In this document: piece by piece, positions 8,171-15,894 of the stretch
Position numbering within the stretch: the first letter of the stretch is position 1
Layout: the number at the start of each line of letters is the position of its first letter
Origin: Fimbriimonadaceae bacterium
GTDB taxonomy: Bacteria > Armatimonadota > Fimbriimonadia > Fimbriimonadales > Fimbriimonadaceae
DNA: 35,942 bases
Assembly: GCA_025934835.1 (NCBI GenBank)
Contig: JAICWL010000027.1
Span: forward strand, 1-35,942
Direction of reading: 5' to 3'
Notes under the pieces: model-generated
What the model was told of the DNA's origin: nothing
What the model saw: only the letters and a program-made list of their open reading frames with translations
Database searches by the model: none
Program-made: the position numbers and the translations under genes

Positions 8171-8681
8171 AGTCTCCAGCCTGCCATTGGTCTTGTGAGG
8201 TGTCGGGGATCGGGCCCGTGGCTATCGTTGCCAGTCCCGAGGCGGCAACGGAAAGGGACTTGGAATCGCCTCCCGTTGAGCCGATTTCGATTCCACCCCC
8301 GTCGCTCTTGCCGTCCGGATAGAAGTGAAGCTTCCACTCGGCGGAGGAAGAATCATTACCGGAGAGCTGGAAGGACGACGCGTGGAGCGTCTTGGGCAAG
8401 GGAACCGTGACGAACGGAGTGTCCCCGTCCGTGCCGTCGTCGGCAGCTTCGGTCAGTGTCACGGCATTCTGGGAATCGTCGAACGCCATCGTGACCGTCT
8501 TGCCGGAGTCGATGGCGTCCTGCCTCGCTGTCGAGGGCGCGTCGAGGAGCCTGCCGTAGAAGACTCTCTCGTCCCGGCCCTTCTTTTCCGCTTCGAGGTT
8601 CGGCACGGCCATCGCAGCGAACAGCGCTACGGCCAGAATTACAACCGAGATCTCGATCAGAGTAAAGGCTCTTCGTCTTAT
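8154..8681 (-). CDS. gspH: Minor pseudopilin GspH, apparently starting at ATA
   Basis: The frame encodes a 175-residue pseudopilin if it begins at ATA (8681-8679). This gives RRRA then FTLIEISVVILAVALFAAMA, a normal prepilin leader and helix with Glu at +5 and Ala at -1. No ATG, GTG or TTG lies in this frame between there and well into gspG. The first ATG (8612) is inside the hydrophobic helix and would delete the leader. The ATA sits in a 4-base ATAA overlap with the gspG stop, matching the ATGA junctions elsewhere in the operon, so it looks like a G-to-A change of a former ATG. A GAGGGCGAG stretch upstream could act as ribosome site. The rest (TARQDAIDSGKTVTMAFDD and a beta-rich C-terminus) fits GspH. 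Either a rare start or a sequencing error is possible. Confidence 0.85.
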   Translation of the reverse strand: MRRRAFTLIEISVVILAVALFAAMAVPNLEAEKKGRDERVFYGRLLDAPSTARQDAIDSGKTVTMAFDDSQNAVTLTEAADDGTDGDTPFVTVPLPKTLHASSFQLSGNDSSSAEWKLHFYPDGKSDGGGIEIGSTGGDSKSLSVAASGLATIATGPIPDTSQDQWQAGDYEHRQ

Positions 8682-9130
8682 TGCTCGCCCTCGGTGATAT
8701 CCGTGTTGTATCCGTCTCCGCCCGGTACTCCGTCCTTGCCATAGGAGCGCAGGATGAACGACTCGTCGCCGCTCGCTCCGGGATACTCATAGTCGTAAGC
8801 GTTGCCCCACGGATCGGCGGGGATGTCCTTTTCGGAATACGGGCCCTTCCAGTTCTTGCAGTCGGCCGGCGGCACCTTCAGCGCGTTTAGGCCCTCCTCC
8901 GTAGTGGGGAAGCGGTCGCAGTCGAGACGGAACTGCTGCAACATGCCTCCGAGCTCATTGACGTCGCTGGTAGCCTTCGAGACCTTCGCATCGTCCGCGC
9001 GACCGACGATTCTAGGCACGATGAGGGCCGCGAGAATCGCGATGATCAGAATGACGACCATCAACTCGATGAGCGTAAAGCCCCTGCTCTTAGAAAGGTT
9101 TCTATCCTTCATTGTTGTTTCGATTTTCAT
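8678..9130 (-). CDS. gspG: Major pseudopilin GspG
   Basis: A 150-residue major pseudopilin. The leader ends KSRG (cleavage after Gly17), then FTLIELMVVILIIAILAALI with Glu22 at +5. The globular part has the GspG hallmarks: RFPTTEEGLNALKVPP, WKGPYSEKDIPADPWGN, then YEYPG and a C-terminal loop rich in Asp and Gly (SYGKDGVPGGDGYNTDI) that binds calcium in characterised GspG. Two Cys flank the middle region. The start could be residue 7 (9112) instead of 9130; GAGGGC about 7 bases before 9130 favours the longer form. An imperfect hairpin separates it from gspF, the largest gap in the operon. It is expected to be the most abundant pseudopilin. Confidence 0.95.
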   Translation of the reverse strand: MKIETTMKDRNLSKSRGFTLIELMVVILIIAILAALIVPRIVGRADDAKVSKATSDVNELGGMLQQFRLDCDRFPTTEEGLNALKVPPADCKNWKGPYSEKDIPADPWGNAYDYEYPGASGDESFILRSYGKDGVPGGDGYNTDITEGEQ

Positions 9131-9139
9131 ATGCGTGCC

Positions 9140-9175
9140 CTCGGGGACCGGGGCTAGGCTCCCGTCCCTCTGCCA
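9140..9175 (-). other. Imperfect hairpin between gspF and gspG
   Basis: Read on the minus strand, GGGACGGGAGC, a short loop and GCCCCGGTCCC pair as a 5 bp plus 2 bp plus 2 bp GC-rich stem broken by mismatches. There is no following T run, so it is not a clear terminator. It lies in the only long gap (51 bases) of the operon. It could act as an attenuator or RNA-stabilising or processing element that raises gspG over gspE-F. Confidence 0.45.
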
Positions 9176-9181
9176 CCAAAA

Positions 9182-10405
9182 TCACTTGACCGTTTCCTGA
9201 GCCTCAAAGATGGGCAGGAGCACGGCCAGTACCACAAAACCCACGAACGAGCCCATGACGAGCACGATGATCGGCTCGACCATCGCCGTTAGTCGGCGCA
9301 TTCCGGTATCGACTTCGAAATCCAAGCTGTCCGACACGCGTCCGAGCATCTTGGGCAGGTCGCCCGTTTCCTCGCCGATCGCGACCATGTGCGTGAGGAC
9401 CGGTGGAAATGCGCCGGTATCCCGCATCGATTCGGCAATGCTTCGCCCGTCGCGAACGTCGTTCATGACCTGATCGGCGCTCTGCTTAAACACCCTGTTG
9501 CCGGTCGAGAGTCCGGCAAGATGCAGCGCCTCGAGGATCGGCACGCCGCCATATACCTGGGTTCCGAGCACTCTGGCGAAGCGGGACACAGTAGCCTTAC
9601 GGACCACAGATCCGGCGACCGGCGCCCGCAGAAAGAAACCATCGCGAGCCAATTGGCCCGCTTCCGTTTTGGCCCACGCCTTGTAAAGGAAAAACACTGC
9701 CACGAGCCCGGCGATTATGAACAGGCCGTTGTTGGTGAGAAAGCCGGTGACAGTCAGAAGGATCTTCGTGGCGGCGGGAAGGTTGTCGCCCATGTCCTTG
9801 AAAATGCTCGACAGCCTCGGCACGACAAAGGTGAGCAGAAAAATTACGACGCCTACGGCGGTGGTAGCTAGAACTCCCGGGTAGATGAGCGCTGAAATGA
9901 TTTGGCTGCGCCGGGTGACCTCCATCTCTTGAAAGTCTGCGAGACGCGTTGCGACTTCCGGAAACTGTCCGCTCGCCTCTCCGGCCCTCAGGGTCTGGGT
10001 GTAGATCTCATTGAAGTAACGAGGGTACTGCGACAGCGCTTCTGAGATCGGCGTGCCGCCGCGAACCAGTTCGAGCGCGGATTCCGATATGTCTGCGAGA
10101 GTCGAACTTTCCGACTGCTCGGCTATGACTTGCAGCACACGGTCGAGCGGCAGTCCAGCAGCGCTTAGGTCCGCGAGGCGACGACTGAAAAGCGCCAAGT
10201 CCGAGCGAGAGACCTTGCCCTTCCGCTTCGTGTCGCCGGATTCGGAACTGCCTTTTCTCGCGGCTTGCTCGCGAATCTCGAGGACGAAGCGCCCTTCGGA
10301 AGTGATCGCCGCGATAGCGGCTTCCGCCGTGGGCGCGTCCACGAAGCCGGTCTTGCGCTTGCCGGTCGGCTCCAGAGCAATGTAAGCGAAAGTGCTTCCT
10401 GCCAT
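9182..10405 (-). CDS. gspF: Type II secretion inner-membrane platform protein GspF
   Basis: A 407-residue polytopic protein with two repeated T2SSF domains. A cytoplasmic first half (RSDLALFSRRLADLSAAGLPL, then YTQTLRAGEASGQFPEVATRL) is followed by a membrane helix near 170-195. The second half contains a helix near 225-245, the repeat THMVAIGEETGDLPKMLGRV, and the last helix IIVLVMGSFVGFVVLAVLLP close to the C-terminus. The paired GE-(T/S)G motifs are diagnostic for the GspF/PilC family. An N-terminal extension of about 65 residues resembles the PilC start (TFAYIALEPTGKRKTGF). It starts 10 bases after the gspE stop and couples the ATPase to pseudopilus growth. Confidence 0.95.
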   Translation of the reverse strand: MAGSTFAYIALEPTGKRKTGFVDAPTAEAAIAAITSEGRFVLEIREQAARKGSSESGDTKRKGKVSRSDLALFSRRLADLSAAGLPLDRVLQVIAEQSESSTLADISESALELVRGGTPISEALSQYPRYFNEIYTQTLRAGEASGQFPEVATRLADFQEMEVTRRSQIISALIYPGVLATTAVGVVIFLLTFVVPRLSSIFKDMGDNLPAATKILLTVTGFLTNNGLFIIAGLVAVFFLYKAWAKTEAGQLARDGFFLRAPVAGSVVRKATVSRFARVLGTQVYGGVPILEALHLAGLSTGNRVFKQSADQVMNDVRDGRSIAESMRDTGAFPPVLTHMVAIGEETGDLPKMLGRVSDSLDFEVDTGMRRLTAMVEPIIVLVMGSFVGFVVLAVLLPIFEAQETVK

Positions 10406-10415
10406 GCGCTAAAGG

Positions 10416-11984
10416 TTAGAAGTCCTCCCGCTGCGAAACGCGAAGCACCTCATCGGGAGTCGTCTTGCCCGCAAGAACGGCAAGGCGGCCGTCGCCGATC
10501 AGGGTTCGCATGCCTTGCGCGTCCATAGCGTAATTCTTCATCGTGTTGGCCGAGGCTCGCTCCACCGTCATTCTGCGGATCGTCTCGTCCACAACTAGCA
10601 GTTCGTACAGGCCCTGCCGGCCCTTGTATCCGGAGTTCTGGCACTTCTCGCAACCCCGGCCGCGCCGGAAATTATCATGCTCCGAGTCCGAGATGCCGAT
10701 CGCACGTAGCGTTTCGGGATTGGGAGTATCGGGCGCCGAACAATTGGGGCAAACGCGCCGGACGAGTCGCTGGGCCACGATTCCTACAAGCGAAGATGCC
10801 GCGAGATACGGCTCGACTCCCATGTCCAGCAATCGGGTCACAGCGCCGGGGGCGTCGTTCGTGTGAAGGGTCGAGAAAACCAAGTGACCCGTGAGGGCGG
10901 CGTGGATCGCGATTTCAGCGGTCTCATGGTCGCGGATTTCACCAACCATGATGACGTCCGGGTCTTGACGGACGATAGAGCGGAGGCCGGAAGCGAAAGT
11001 GAGCCCGATGTTGTTCCGGACCTGGATCTGAGAGATGCCGGGCACCTGGTACTCGACCGGGTCTTCGATGGTGATAATGTTCGTCGTCGGGGACCAGATC
11101 TCCTGGAGCGAGGCGTAAAGCGAAGTCGACTTACCGGAACCGGTGGGACCAGTCGCCAGGATGATGCCGTGCGGCACCGAAATCAGCTTCCGGAATTTCA
11201 CAAGCGCGTCCGGCTGCATGCCCAGCTCTTCGAGGCCCAGCATCGCAGTGGATTTGTCGAGAATTCTCATGACCGCGCGCTCGCCGTACACGGTGGGCAC
11301 GATCGAAAGTCGGACGTCGATCTGGCGGCCGGCTACATTGAGTTTGATGCGGCCGTCCTGGGGGAGCCTGCGCTCGGCGATATTCAGCTCGGAAAGAATC
11401 TTGAGGCGGGATACCAGGGCGGCGTGCATCCTCTTCGGCGGTCGCATTACGTCCGCCAGCATGCCGTCCACGCGGAAGCGCACTTTCATTTCGCGCTCAT
11501 ACGGCTCGATGTGGATGTCGCTTGCTCCATCTCGAACGGCCTGCGCGAAGATGCCGTTCACCATCTTCACGACCTGCGCCTCGCCGGCCATCTTGGTGAG
11601 GTCCGCAAGGTCGGTCGGCTCTTCGATGTCGGTCGCGGAAGAATCCTCGCCGGGTAGCCCTTGGAGGATCTTCTCGAGGAAGTACTCCTCGATGCGCTCG
11701 CGAATCAGTGCCGGGTCGGCCAGCAAAGGGATCACCGGCTTGCCGAGCAGGATGCCGAGGTCGTCGACTGCGGGTAGCGACTGGAGGGAGCCCATCGCAA
11801 CGAGCACCGTATCGCCATCCAGAGCCAGCGGCAGCACTTGGTGCTTAAGCGCGAATTCGCCAGGAGCGAGCGCCAGAGCTTCGTGTTCAGGCTTCACGAC
11901 CGTCAGATCGACGAAGTCATAGCCGGTGTCGGTCGTCGTTAGTTCCACAGCCGCTGTTGGTTCGAAAAAGGTCTTGATGCTCAT
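10416..11984 (-). CDS. gspE: Type II secretion ATPase GspE
   Basis: A 522-residue cytoplasmic ATPase powering pseudopilus assembly. The start is set at ATG 11984 (MSIKTFFEPT); the frame is open 75 codons further upstream but with Arg/Ser-rich, non-coding-like composition. An N-terminal T2SSE_N domain covers about residues 25-105. The ATPase core has Walker A GPTGSGKST (279-287), the Asp box TIEDPVEY (305-312), Walker B DPDVIMVGEIRD (341-352) and the His box STLHTND (371-377). Four Cys in two CxxC pairs (412/415 and 445/448) form the zinc-binding C-domain typical of GspE and PilB. It is the first gene of the operon; 10 bases separate it from gspF. Confidence 0.96.
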   Translation of the reverse strand: MSIKTFFEPTAAVELTTTDTGYDFVDLTVVKPEHEALALAPGEFALKHQVLPLALDGDTVLVAMGSLQSLPAVDDLGILLGKPVIPLLADPALIRERIEEYFLEKILQGLPGEDSSATDIEEPTDLADLTKMAGEAQVVKMVNGIFAQAVRDGASDIHIEPYEREMKVRFRVDGMLADVMRPPKRMHAALVSRLKILSELNIAERRLPQDGRIKLNVAGRQIDVRLSIVPTVYGERAVMRILDKSTAMLGLEELGMQPDALVKFRKLISVPHGIILATGPTGSGKSTSLYASLQEIWSPTTNIITIEDPVEYQVPGISQIQVRNNIGLTFASGLRSIVRQDPDVIMVGEIRDHETAEIAIHAALTGHLVFSTLHTNDAPGAVTRLLDMGVEPYLAASSLVGIVAQRLVRRVCPNCSAPDTPNPETLRAIGISDSEHDNFRRGRGCEKCQNSGYKGRQGLYELLVVDETIRRMTVERASANTMKNYAMDAQGMRTLIGDGRLAVLAGKTTPDEVLRVSQREDF

Positions 11985-12196
11985 GACGTGCGCACGATGA
12001 GCGCGCCTTGGCCTAGACGCGGGGCGGCGCCGAAAGTTCACTCTCCGGGTGGGCCCCGAAGGCTGCCGGCCGATGGCATTTTGGCGTATCCTGGTTCTCC
12101 GCGGCTGGGACCATCCGCCATTGCCGGACGAACAGCAGGAATCGCCGGCTATGCATGACCGACGCGCTTCTTTCTCATTAAGACGGTCGGTGCACC
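11985..12196. other. Divergent intergenic region between gspE and the EVE gene
   Basis: These 212 bases must hold the promoter of the secretion operon (minus) and of the EVE-domain gene (plus). The part next to gspE is very GC-rich, with short inverted GC elements. I could not identify a convincing -35/-10 pair on either strand, nor a known riboswitch core. Confidence 0.5.
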
Positions 12197-12694
12197 ATGA
12201 TTCGGTCACGGTCGGTAGAATTCGCGATAGTGGGTTACTGGCTGATGAAGTCCGAGCCGGACTGCTACTCGATCGACGATCTCGCCGCCGAGCCCGGCCC
12301 CGCCATGTGGGAAGGCTGCCGCAATTACACCGTCAGAAACTTCTTCCGCGACTCGATGGCGCCTGGAGACCTCGCGTTCTTCTATCACTCGAACACTGCG
12401 CCGATGGGAATAGTGGGAGTCATGGAGATCGTCGGGCCGGCATATCCGGATCCCACCCAGTTCGATCCCGAAAGCGAGTATTACGACCCAAAGAGCCCGC
12501 GCGATAACCCGCGCTGGCTGCTCCGCGACGTGGTGTTCAAGGAGAAATTTAAACGCACGGTCGGGCTCGATGAGCTGCGCGCGACGCCCGGCCTGGAAGA
12601 GATGATGGTGATTCGCAAGGGCCAGCGGATCAGCGTCATGCCGGTCACCGAGTCCGAGTGGCGGATCGTGAATTCTTTACCCGGGCTTCGCTAA
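12197..12694 (+). CDS. EVE-domain protein
   Basis: A soluble cytoplasmic protein of 165 residues (154 if it starts at GTG 12230). The EVE fold, related to PUA and YTH, fills the whole protein: YWLMKSEPDCYSIDDL, then WEGCRNYTVRNFFRDSM, GDLAFFYHSN, and GIVGVMEIVGPAYPDPTQFD. EVE domains bind modified bases in RNA or DNA; the aromatic and Arg residues seen here line the pocket in homologues. Family members usually begin one or two residues before YWLMKSEP, so the GTG start at 12230 is quite likely. The stop is convergent with the next gene (18-base overlap). Its physiological ligand cannot be told from sequence. Confidence 0.88.
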   Translation: MIRSRSVEFAIVGYWLMKSEPDCYSIDDLAAEPGPAMWEGCRNYTVRNFFRDSMAPGDLAFFYHSNTAPMGIVGVMEIVGPAYPDPTQFDPESEYYDPKSPRDNPRWLLRDVVFKEKFKRTVGLDELRATPGLEEMMVIRKGQRISVMPVTESEWRIVNSLPGLR

Positions 12695-13336
12695 GAGGTC
12701 CCGAAGGGTCACGATCGGCAGCCCGATGGCGCTCGTGAGGTCGAGGATTTCGCGGAGAAACGCCAGCTTCGGATCGAACCGGGCGAGCACTTGAGGCCGG
12801 ACAGCCACGGTTACGCCTCGATTGCGACTGGCGCCGTCGCGCAAGATGCCTTTGGTGGCATCGGTCCACGACCTGGCGCTCATGCCGAGCCGATAGGCCT
12901 CTCGCGCCGGCCGGGTCTCGACTGGAAAGAATCTCAAATCCCTTGGCGCTACCCCTCCGAAGGTGCTGACGAACGCGAGTGTTCCAGGCAGATCGGCGTC
13001 GTCGTACTCGGCCATCCAGGCTGCTTTGAGGGCGACGCCCAGCGGCTGGTGGCGAAGCTCGCGAAACAGAGGTTCCGCCAGAAGCCACATCTCCTCGAAC
13101 CGCTCGGGATGCTTGCAATACCAGTCGAGGTCATGGCCGTCGTTGAGCACAGCCTCGGCGATAGCAGGGAGGGCCCTCAGTACGCGATGCGAGGCAAAGA
13201 AGTGAAACTTGTATCCGGTCGTGCGGGCGAGCTCCAGCATCTTGAGCACGATTGCGGGCTCGCCATGCCCAAAATCCTGCGCGTCGGGCGTGTCCCACGG
13301 AACGTAATCCAAGTCGACGCGCAGGCAGCAATACAT
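12677..13336 (-). CDS. Putative polysaccharide deacetylase (NodB)-like protein
   Basis: A 219-residue soluble protein without a signal peptide. The N-terminal RVDLDYVPWDT places Asp residues where NodB-type carbohydrate esterases have their catalytic Asp pair. GHDLDWYCKHPERF, with His at both ends, resembles the second motif holding the metal-binding His pair. A central stretch ending FFPVETRPAREAYRLGMSAR and a late GVTVAVRPQVL complete a beta/alpha pattern. The motifs are not canonical, so activity is uncertain. The start lies 3 bases after the pgk stop, so it is co-transcribed with pgk. The 3' end overlaps the EVE gene tail to tail. Confidence 0.5.
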   Translation of the reverse strand: MYCCLRVDLDYVPWDTPDAQDFGHGEPAIVLKMLELARTTGYKFHFFASHRVLRALPAIAEAVLNDGHDLDWYCKHPERFEEMWLLAEPLFRELRHQPLGVALKAAWMAEYDDADLPGTLAFVSTFGGVAPRDLRFFPVETRPAREAYRLGMSARSWTDATKGILRDGASRNRGVTVAVRPQVLARFDPKLAFLREILDLTSAIGLPIVTLRDLLAKPG

Positions 13337-13339
13337 GGC

Positions 13340-14515
13340 TCATGCATCTTGGAGAGCGGCGATGCCCGGCAGAGTTTTGCCTTCGAGGAATTCCAGGCTG
13401 GCGCCCCCTCCCGTGCTTACGTGGGTGACCCGGTCAGCGTAGCCGAACTTGTCGATCGCAGCGGCGGAGTCTCCACCTCCCACGATGGTCATGGCATTGC
13501 TCTCGGCGAGCGCCTTGGCGACTGCGCGAGTGCCGGCCTCGAAAGGCGCGAGCTCGAATACGCCCATAGGGCCGTTCCAAAGCACCGTTCCGGCTCGGCC
13601 GATGATCTTGGAAAACTCCTCCTCGGTTTGCGGGCCGATGTCCGCGCCGATCATTCCGTCCGGGATATTGTCGGCAGACACAACTTCGGTTTGTGCGTCT
13701 GCCGAAAGTTGCCTTGCGACTACGAAATCCGTGGGCAGCACGAGCTTGCCCGGGTTCTCCGAGAGCAGTCGAGCGCAGTATTCGATGCTGCCCTCGTCGA
13801 GCAGGGAAGCGCCGATCCCCTTGCCCTGAGCCTTCAGGAAGGTGAACGCCATGCCGCCTCCCACCAAGATGCAGTCGAGCTTGGGGAGCAGATTGTCGAT
13901 CAGCGCGATCTTGTCCTTGACCTTGCTCCCGCCCATGATCGCCACAAACGGCCGTTTGGGATCCTCGAGAGCCTTTCCAAGGAAGCGGATCTCCTTCTCG
14001 ATCAGCAGTCCGGCGACTCCCGGCAAGAGATGCGCGACTCCTTCCGTGGACGCGTGCGCCCGGTGGGCTGTGCCGAACGCATCGTTCACATATAGGTCTG
14101 CTTCGGCGGCCAGCCGGCGGGCAAACTCCGGATCATTTTTCTCTTCCTCCGGATGAAACCGCACGTTCTCGAGCAGCAGAACTTGTCCTGGCTTCGCGTT
14201 TCGCTCCGCTTGCTCGACTTGCGGGCCGACACTGTCCGGCAGGAGCTCCACACGCTGCCCCAAGAGCTCTGAAAGCCGCTCGGCGACGGGCGCGAGGCTG
14301 AACTCGGCCGTCCGTCCCTTCGGTCGACCGAGATGGCTCGCCAAAATGACGATGGCGCCCTGCTCGATCAGCAGCAGAATCGTAGGCAGAGCCTCGCGAA
14401 TTCTGCGGTCGTCGGTGATGTGCCCGTTTTCGAGCGGCACGTTGAAATCGCACCGGACGAGCACGCGCTTGCCCTTCGCGTCGATGTCGCGAACCGTCTT
14501 TTTCTGAAGTCCCAT
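13340..14515 (-). CDS. pgk: Phosphoglycerate kinase
   Basis: A 391-residue glycolytic enzyme converting 1,3-bisphosphoglycerate and ADP into 3-phosphoglycerate and ATP. The family is recognised from [20 protein letters not shown] near the start, [11 protein letters not shown], the hinge region [15 protein letters not shown], then [33 protein letters not shown] and the nucleotide-binding end [16 protein letters not shown] followed by [16 protein letters not shown]. The length is normal. A GGGGAGAA ribosome site precedes ATG 14515. It leads a two-gene unit with the deacetylase-like gene. Confidence 0.98.
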   Translation of the reverse strand: MGLQKKTVRDIDAKGKRVLVRCDFNVPLENGHITDDRRIREALPTILLLIEQGAIVILASHLGRPKGRTAEFSLAPVAERLSELLGQRVELLPDSVGPQVEQAERNAKPGQVLLLENVRFHPEEEKNDPEFARRLAAEADLYVNDAFGTAHRAHASTEGVAHLLPGVAGLLIEKEIRFLGKALEDPKRPFVAIMGGSKVKDKIALIDNLLPKLDCILVGGGMAFTFLKAQGKGIGASLLDEGSIEYCARLLSENPGKLVLPTDFVVARQLSADAQTEVVSADNIPDGMIGADIGPQTEEEFSKIIGRAGTVLWNGPMGVFELAPFEAGTRAVAKALAESNAMTIVGGGDSAAAIDKFGYADRVTHVSTGGGASLEFLEGKTLPGIAALQDA

Positions 14516-14568
14516 CGTTCTCCCCTAGCCTGGGAAGTTTACCGATCTGGCCCGCGAGAGATTCGGGG

Positions 14569-14593
14569 CCCGCTCGCCGGGGTGGCGAGCGGG
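14569..14593 (-). terminator. Hairpin downstream of the first prepilin module
   Basis: CCCGCTCGCC and GGCGAGCGGG form a perfect 10 bp stem with a 5-base loop, 6 bases beyond the stop of the 54-residue gene. There is no T run on the minus side, so termination efficiency is uncertain, but position and strength suit an mRNA 3' end between this module and pgk. Confidence 0.6.
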
Positions 14594-14599
14594 AAGGCG

Positions 14600-14764
14600 C
14601 TACATTTTGTCTCGGTGCGCGCCGGCGCCCTTCGGGGGCACGTGGTTCGCATCGGTGACGGTCTCCTTGGGAGGCATCGTCCGAGGCACTATGATGAGCG
14701 CAAGCAGAATCACGACGAGCACGATCGCCGCAAGGGCGACTACCTTCTTCTGCTGTTCGTCCAT
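14600..14764 (-). CDS. Tiny single-pass membrane protein paired with a prepilin
   Basis: A 54-residue protein: MDEQQKK, a hydrophobic helix at about 8-28 (VVALAAIVLVVILLALIIVP), then a polar tail with PPKE and PPKGAG. The frame is open upstream to 14836, but the coupled ATG at 14764 overlaps the stop of the prepilin gene by one base (TAATG) and gives a sensible protein. It resembles the 84-residue partner at 16917-17171 in layout (short charged start with KK, helix, Pro-containing tail). No family is recognised. An accessory role for the adjacent prepilin is inferred only from coupling. Confidence 0.75.
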   Translation of the reverse strand: MDEQQKKVVALAAIVLVVILLALIIVPRTMPPKETVTDANHVPPKGAGAHRDKM

Positions 14765-15627
14765 TAGGGATTCGTGCAGCAGTCGGTCGGGTACAGGCTC
14801 GGGTTCGTATGCTGATTCGGGGCATCCGGATCCCAAATAACCTTGGCTGCGTTAAAGTTCGTCATGATCACGTAGGTCGGGTCGCCGGTGAAGATGGCCT
14901 TTTGGTTCAGCAGCGAGAATGCCGAGTAGTTCTTGGAGTGCCCGTCCAAGAGGTTGACGTTGGTTCTGCCACCGTGCCTGTCGGAGATCCCGAACTCTTT
15001 GCCAAGGCCGTACCCCGGGTCGATGTAGGCTGGGCGGCCTTGATTGCCGTTGTTGTCGATGTCATTGAAGGCATCTGCATTGAACACGGTTTCGGCAGGA
15101 TATTGGAGCGTGTTTTCGCTCACGGGTCTTGGCCGCGGAGGAGGTCCGCCAGGGTCTGGGCAGGTGAACGACGTGCTGTCGTCTGTACAGTCTCCCACCA
15201 CACACCAGTCATAGTAGTTGAAGTACAGCCCCAGGTAGGAGTTCATCCCCAACCCGACGAACTTTCGGGCGCTGTAATCGAACACGGTCATTTTGTTCGA
15301 TGCCGCCGGGCAGTTGAAGATGCCGATGCTCTTCACGTACGGGTTCAGGGTTCCCATCCACGTATAGGGTGGGATGTCGCCGGCCTGGTTGGTGCAGCCT
15401 CCCGGATACACCTCGTGGATCATTCCATCGAAGTCTCCCATGTACATCAGCTCGGCGAGCACGAGTTGCTTCGTGTTGCTCAGGCAGCTAGTCTTTTTTG
15501 CGGCGGCTTTGGCTTGAGCGAACACCGGGAAGAGGATGGCGGCAAGTATTGCGATGATCGCGATAACGACCAGAAGCTCGATCAGCGTAAAACCTGATCG
15601 TTTCGGCTTTGAGGCTTTGTTGTGCAT
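14764..15627 (-). CDS. Large prepilin-like protein with H-X9-DG motif
   Basis: A 287-residue protein with a class III signal: [12 protein letters not shown] cleaved after Gly12, then [20 protein letters not shown] with Glu17 at +5. [14 protein letters not shown] follows. The remaining 240 residues form a globular domain with several Cys and [25 protein letters not shown] (His218 to Gly229) is the H-X9-DG motif that accompanies large prepilin-like proteins in Planctomycetes, Verrucomicrobia and Armatimonadota. It is probably processed by a prepilin peptidase encoded elsewhere and could enter a pilus or pseudopilus or be surface-exposed. The gene is coupled to a 54-residue membrane protein. GAGG lies before the start. 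Confidence 0.88.
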   Translation of the reverse strand: MHNKASKPKRSGFTLIELLVVIAIIAILAAILFPVFAQAKAAAKKTSCLSNTKQLVLAELMYMGDFDGMIHEVYPGGCTNQAGDIPPYTWMGTLNPYVKSIGIFNCPAASNKMTVFDYSARKFVGLGMNSYLGLYFNYYDWCVVGDCTDDSTSFTCPDPGGPPPRPRPVSENTLQYPAETVFNADAFNDIDNNGNQGRPAYIDPGYGLGKEFGISDRHGGRTNVNLLDGHSKNYSAFSLLNQKAIFTGDPTYVIMTNFNAAKVIWDPDAPNQHTNPSLYPTDCCTNP

Positions 15628-15630
15628 GCA

Positions 15631-15651
15631 GAGGTCCTCGGGCTCCGGCCT
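15631..15651. repeat. Leader repeat, copy A
   Basis: A 21-base element that recurs at 18771-18791 with a single mismatch. In both places a GGTCCTCG-like copy lies a few tens of bases further on. Here it forms the leader directly before the prepilin start (minus) and includes its GAGG ribosome site. Confidence 0.55.
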
Positions 15652-15670
15652 TGCGGGCGGGTCCTCGCAG

Positions 15671-15720
15671 CTATATTACAATAAATTGCTGATTGATGCA
15701 TCATTGTTGATACAATTACA
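15671..15720 (-). promoter_or_regulatory. AT-rich putative promoter of the first prepilin module
   Basis: This stretch is far more AT-rich than its surroundings. On the minus strand TAATAT (15678-15673) preceded by TTG could be an extended -10 about 45 bases before the start codon. I see no good -35 hexamer. The call rests on composition and position. Confidence 0.35.
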
Positions 15721-15740
15721 GGACTCTCCGAAAGGAGGAT

Positions 15741-15870
15741 GCCCATGCGGAGGCTAGGGAACGGCTGCTGGTCGTTGGGCCCGACGTTGGCATGGGCGAG
15801 TGTTTGAAATGGGCCCTTCCGGCTGCGTCTCAGGTGGATGCCGGGCGCAGCTCGGCCCGTTGTGACGGGC
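15741..15870. other. Two inverted repeats after the pseudogene end
   Basis: GCCCATGC (15741) and GCATGGGC (15790) form an 8 bp inverted repeat around a structured 41-base loop. GCCCGT and ACGGGC (15855-15870) form a 6 bp stem with loop TGTG. The second lies just beyond the pseudogene stop on the minus strand and may be its former terminator. No coding frame is supported between 15652 and 15894. Confidence 0.4.
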
Positions 15871-15894
15871 GGCGGAGGACGGCAAAGTGAGGCT

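Noticed and set aside
10416-12209. Longer gspE starting at 12209
   Set aside because: The added 75 residues are low-quality, Arg-rich sequence across the intergenic region; ATG 11984 matches the family start.
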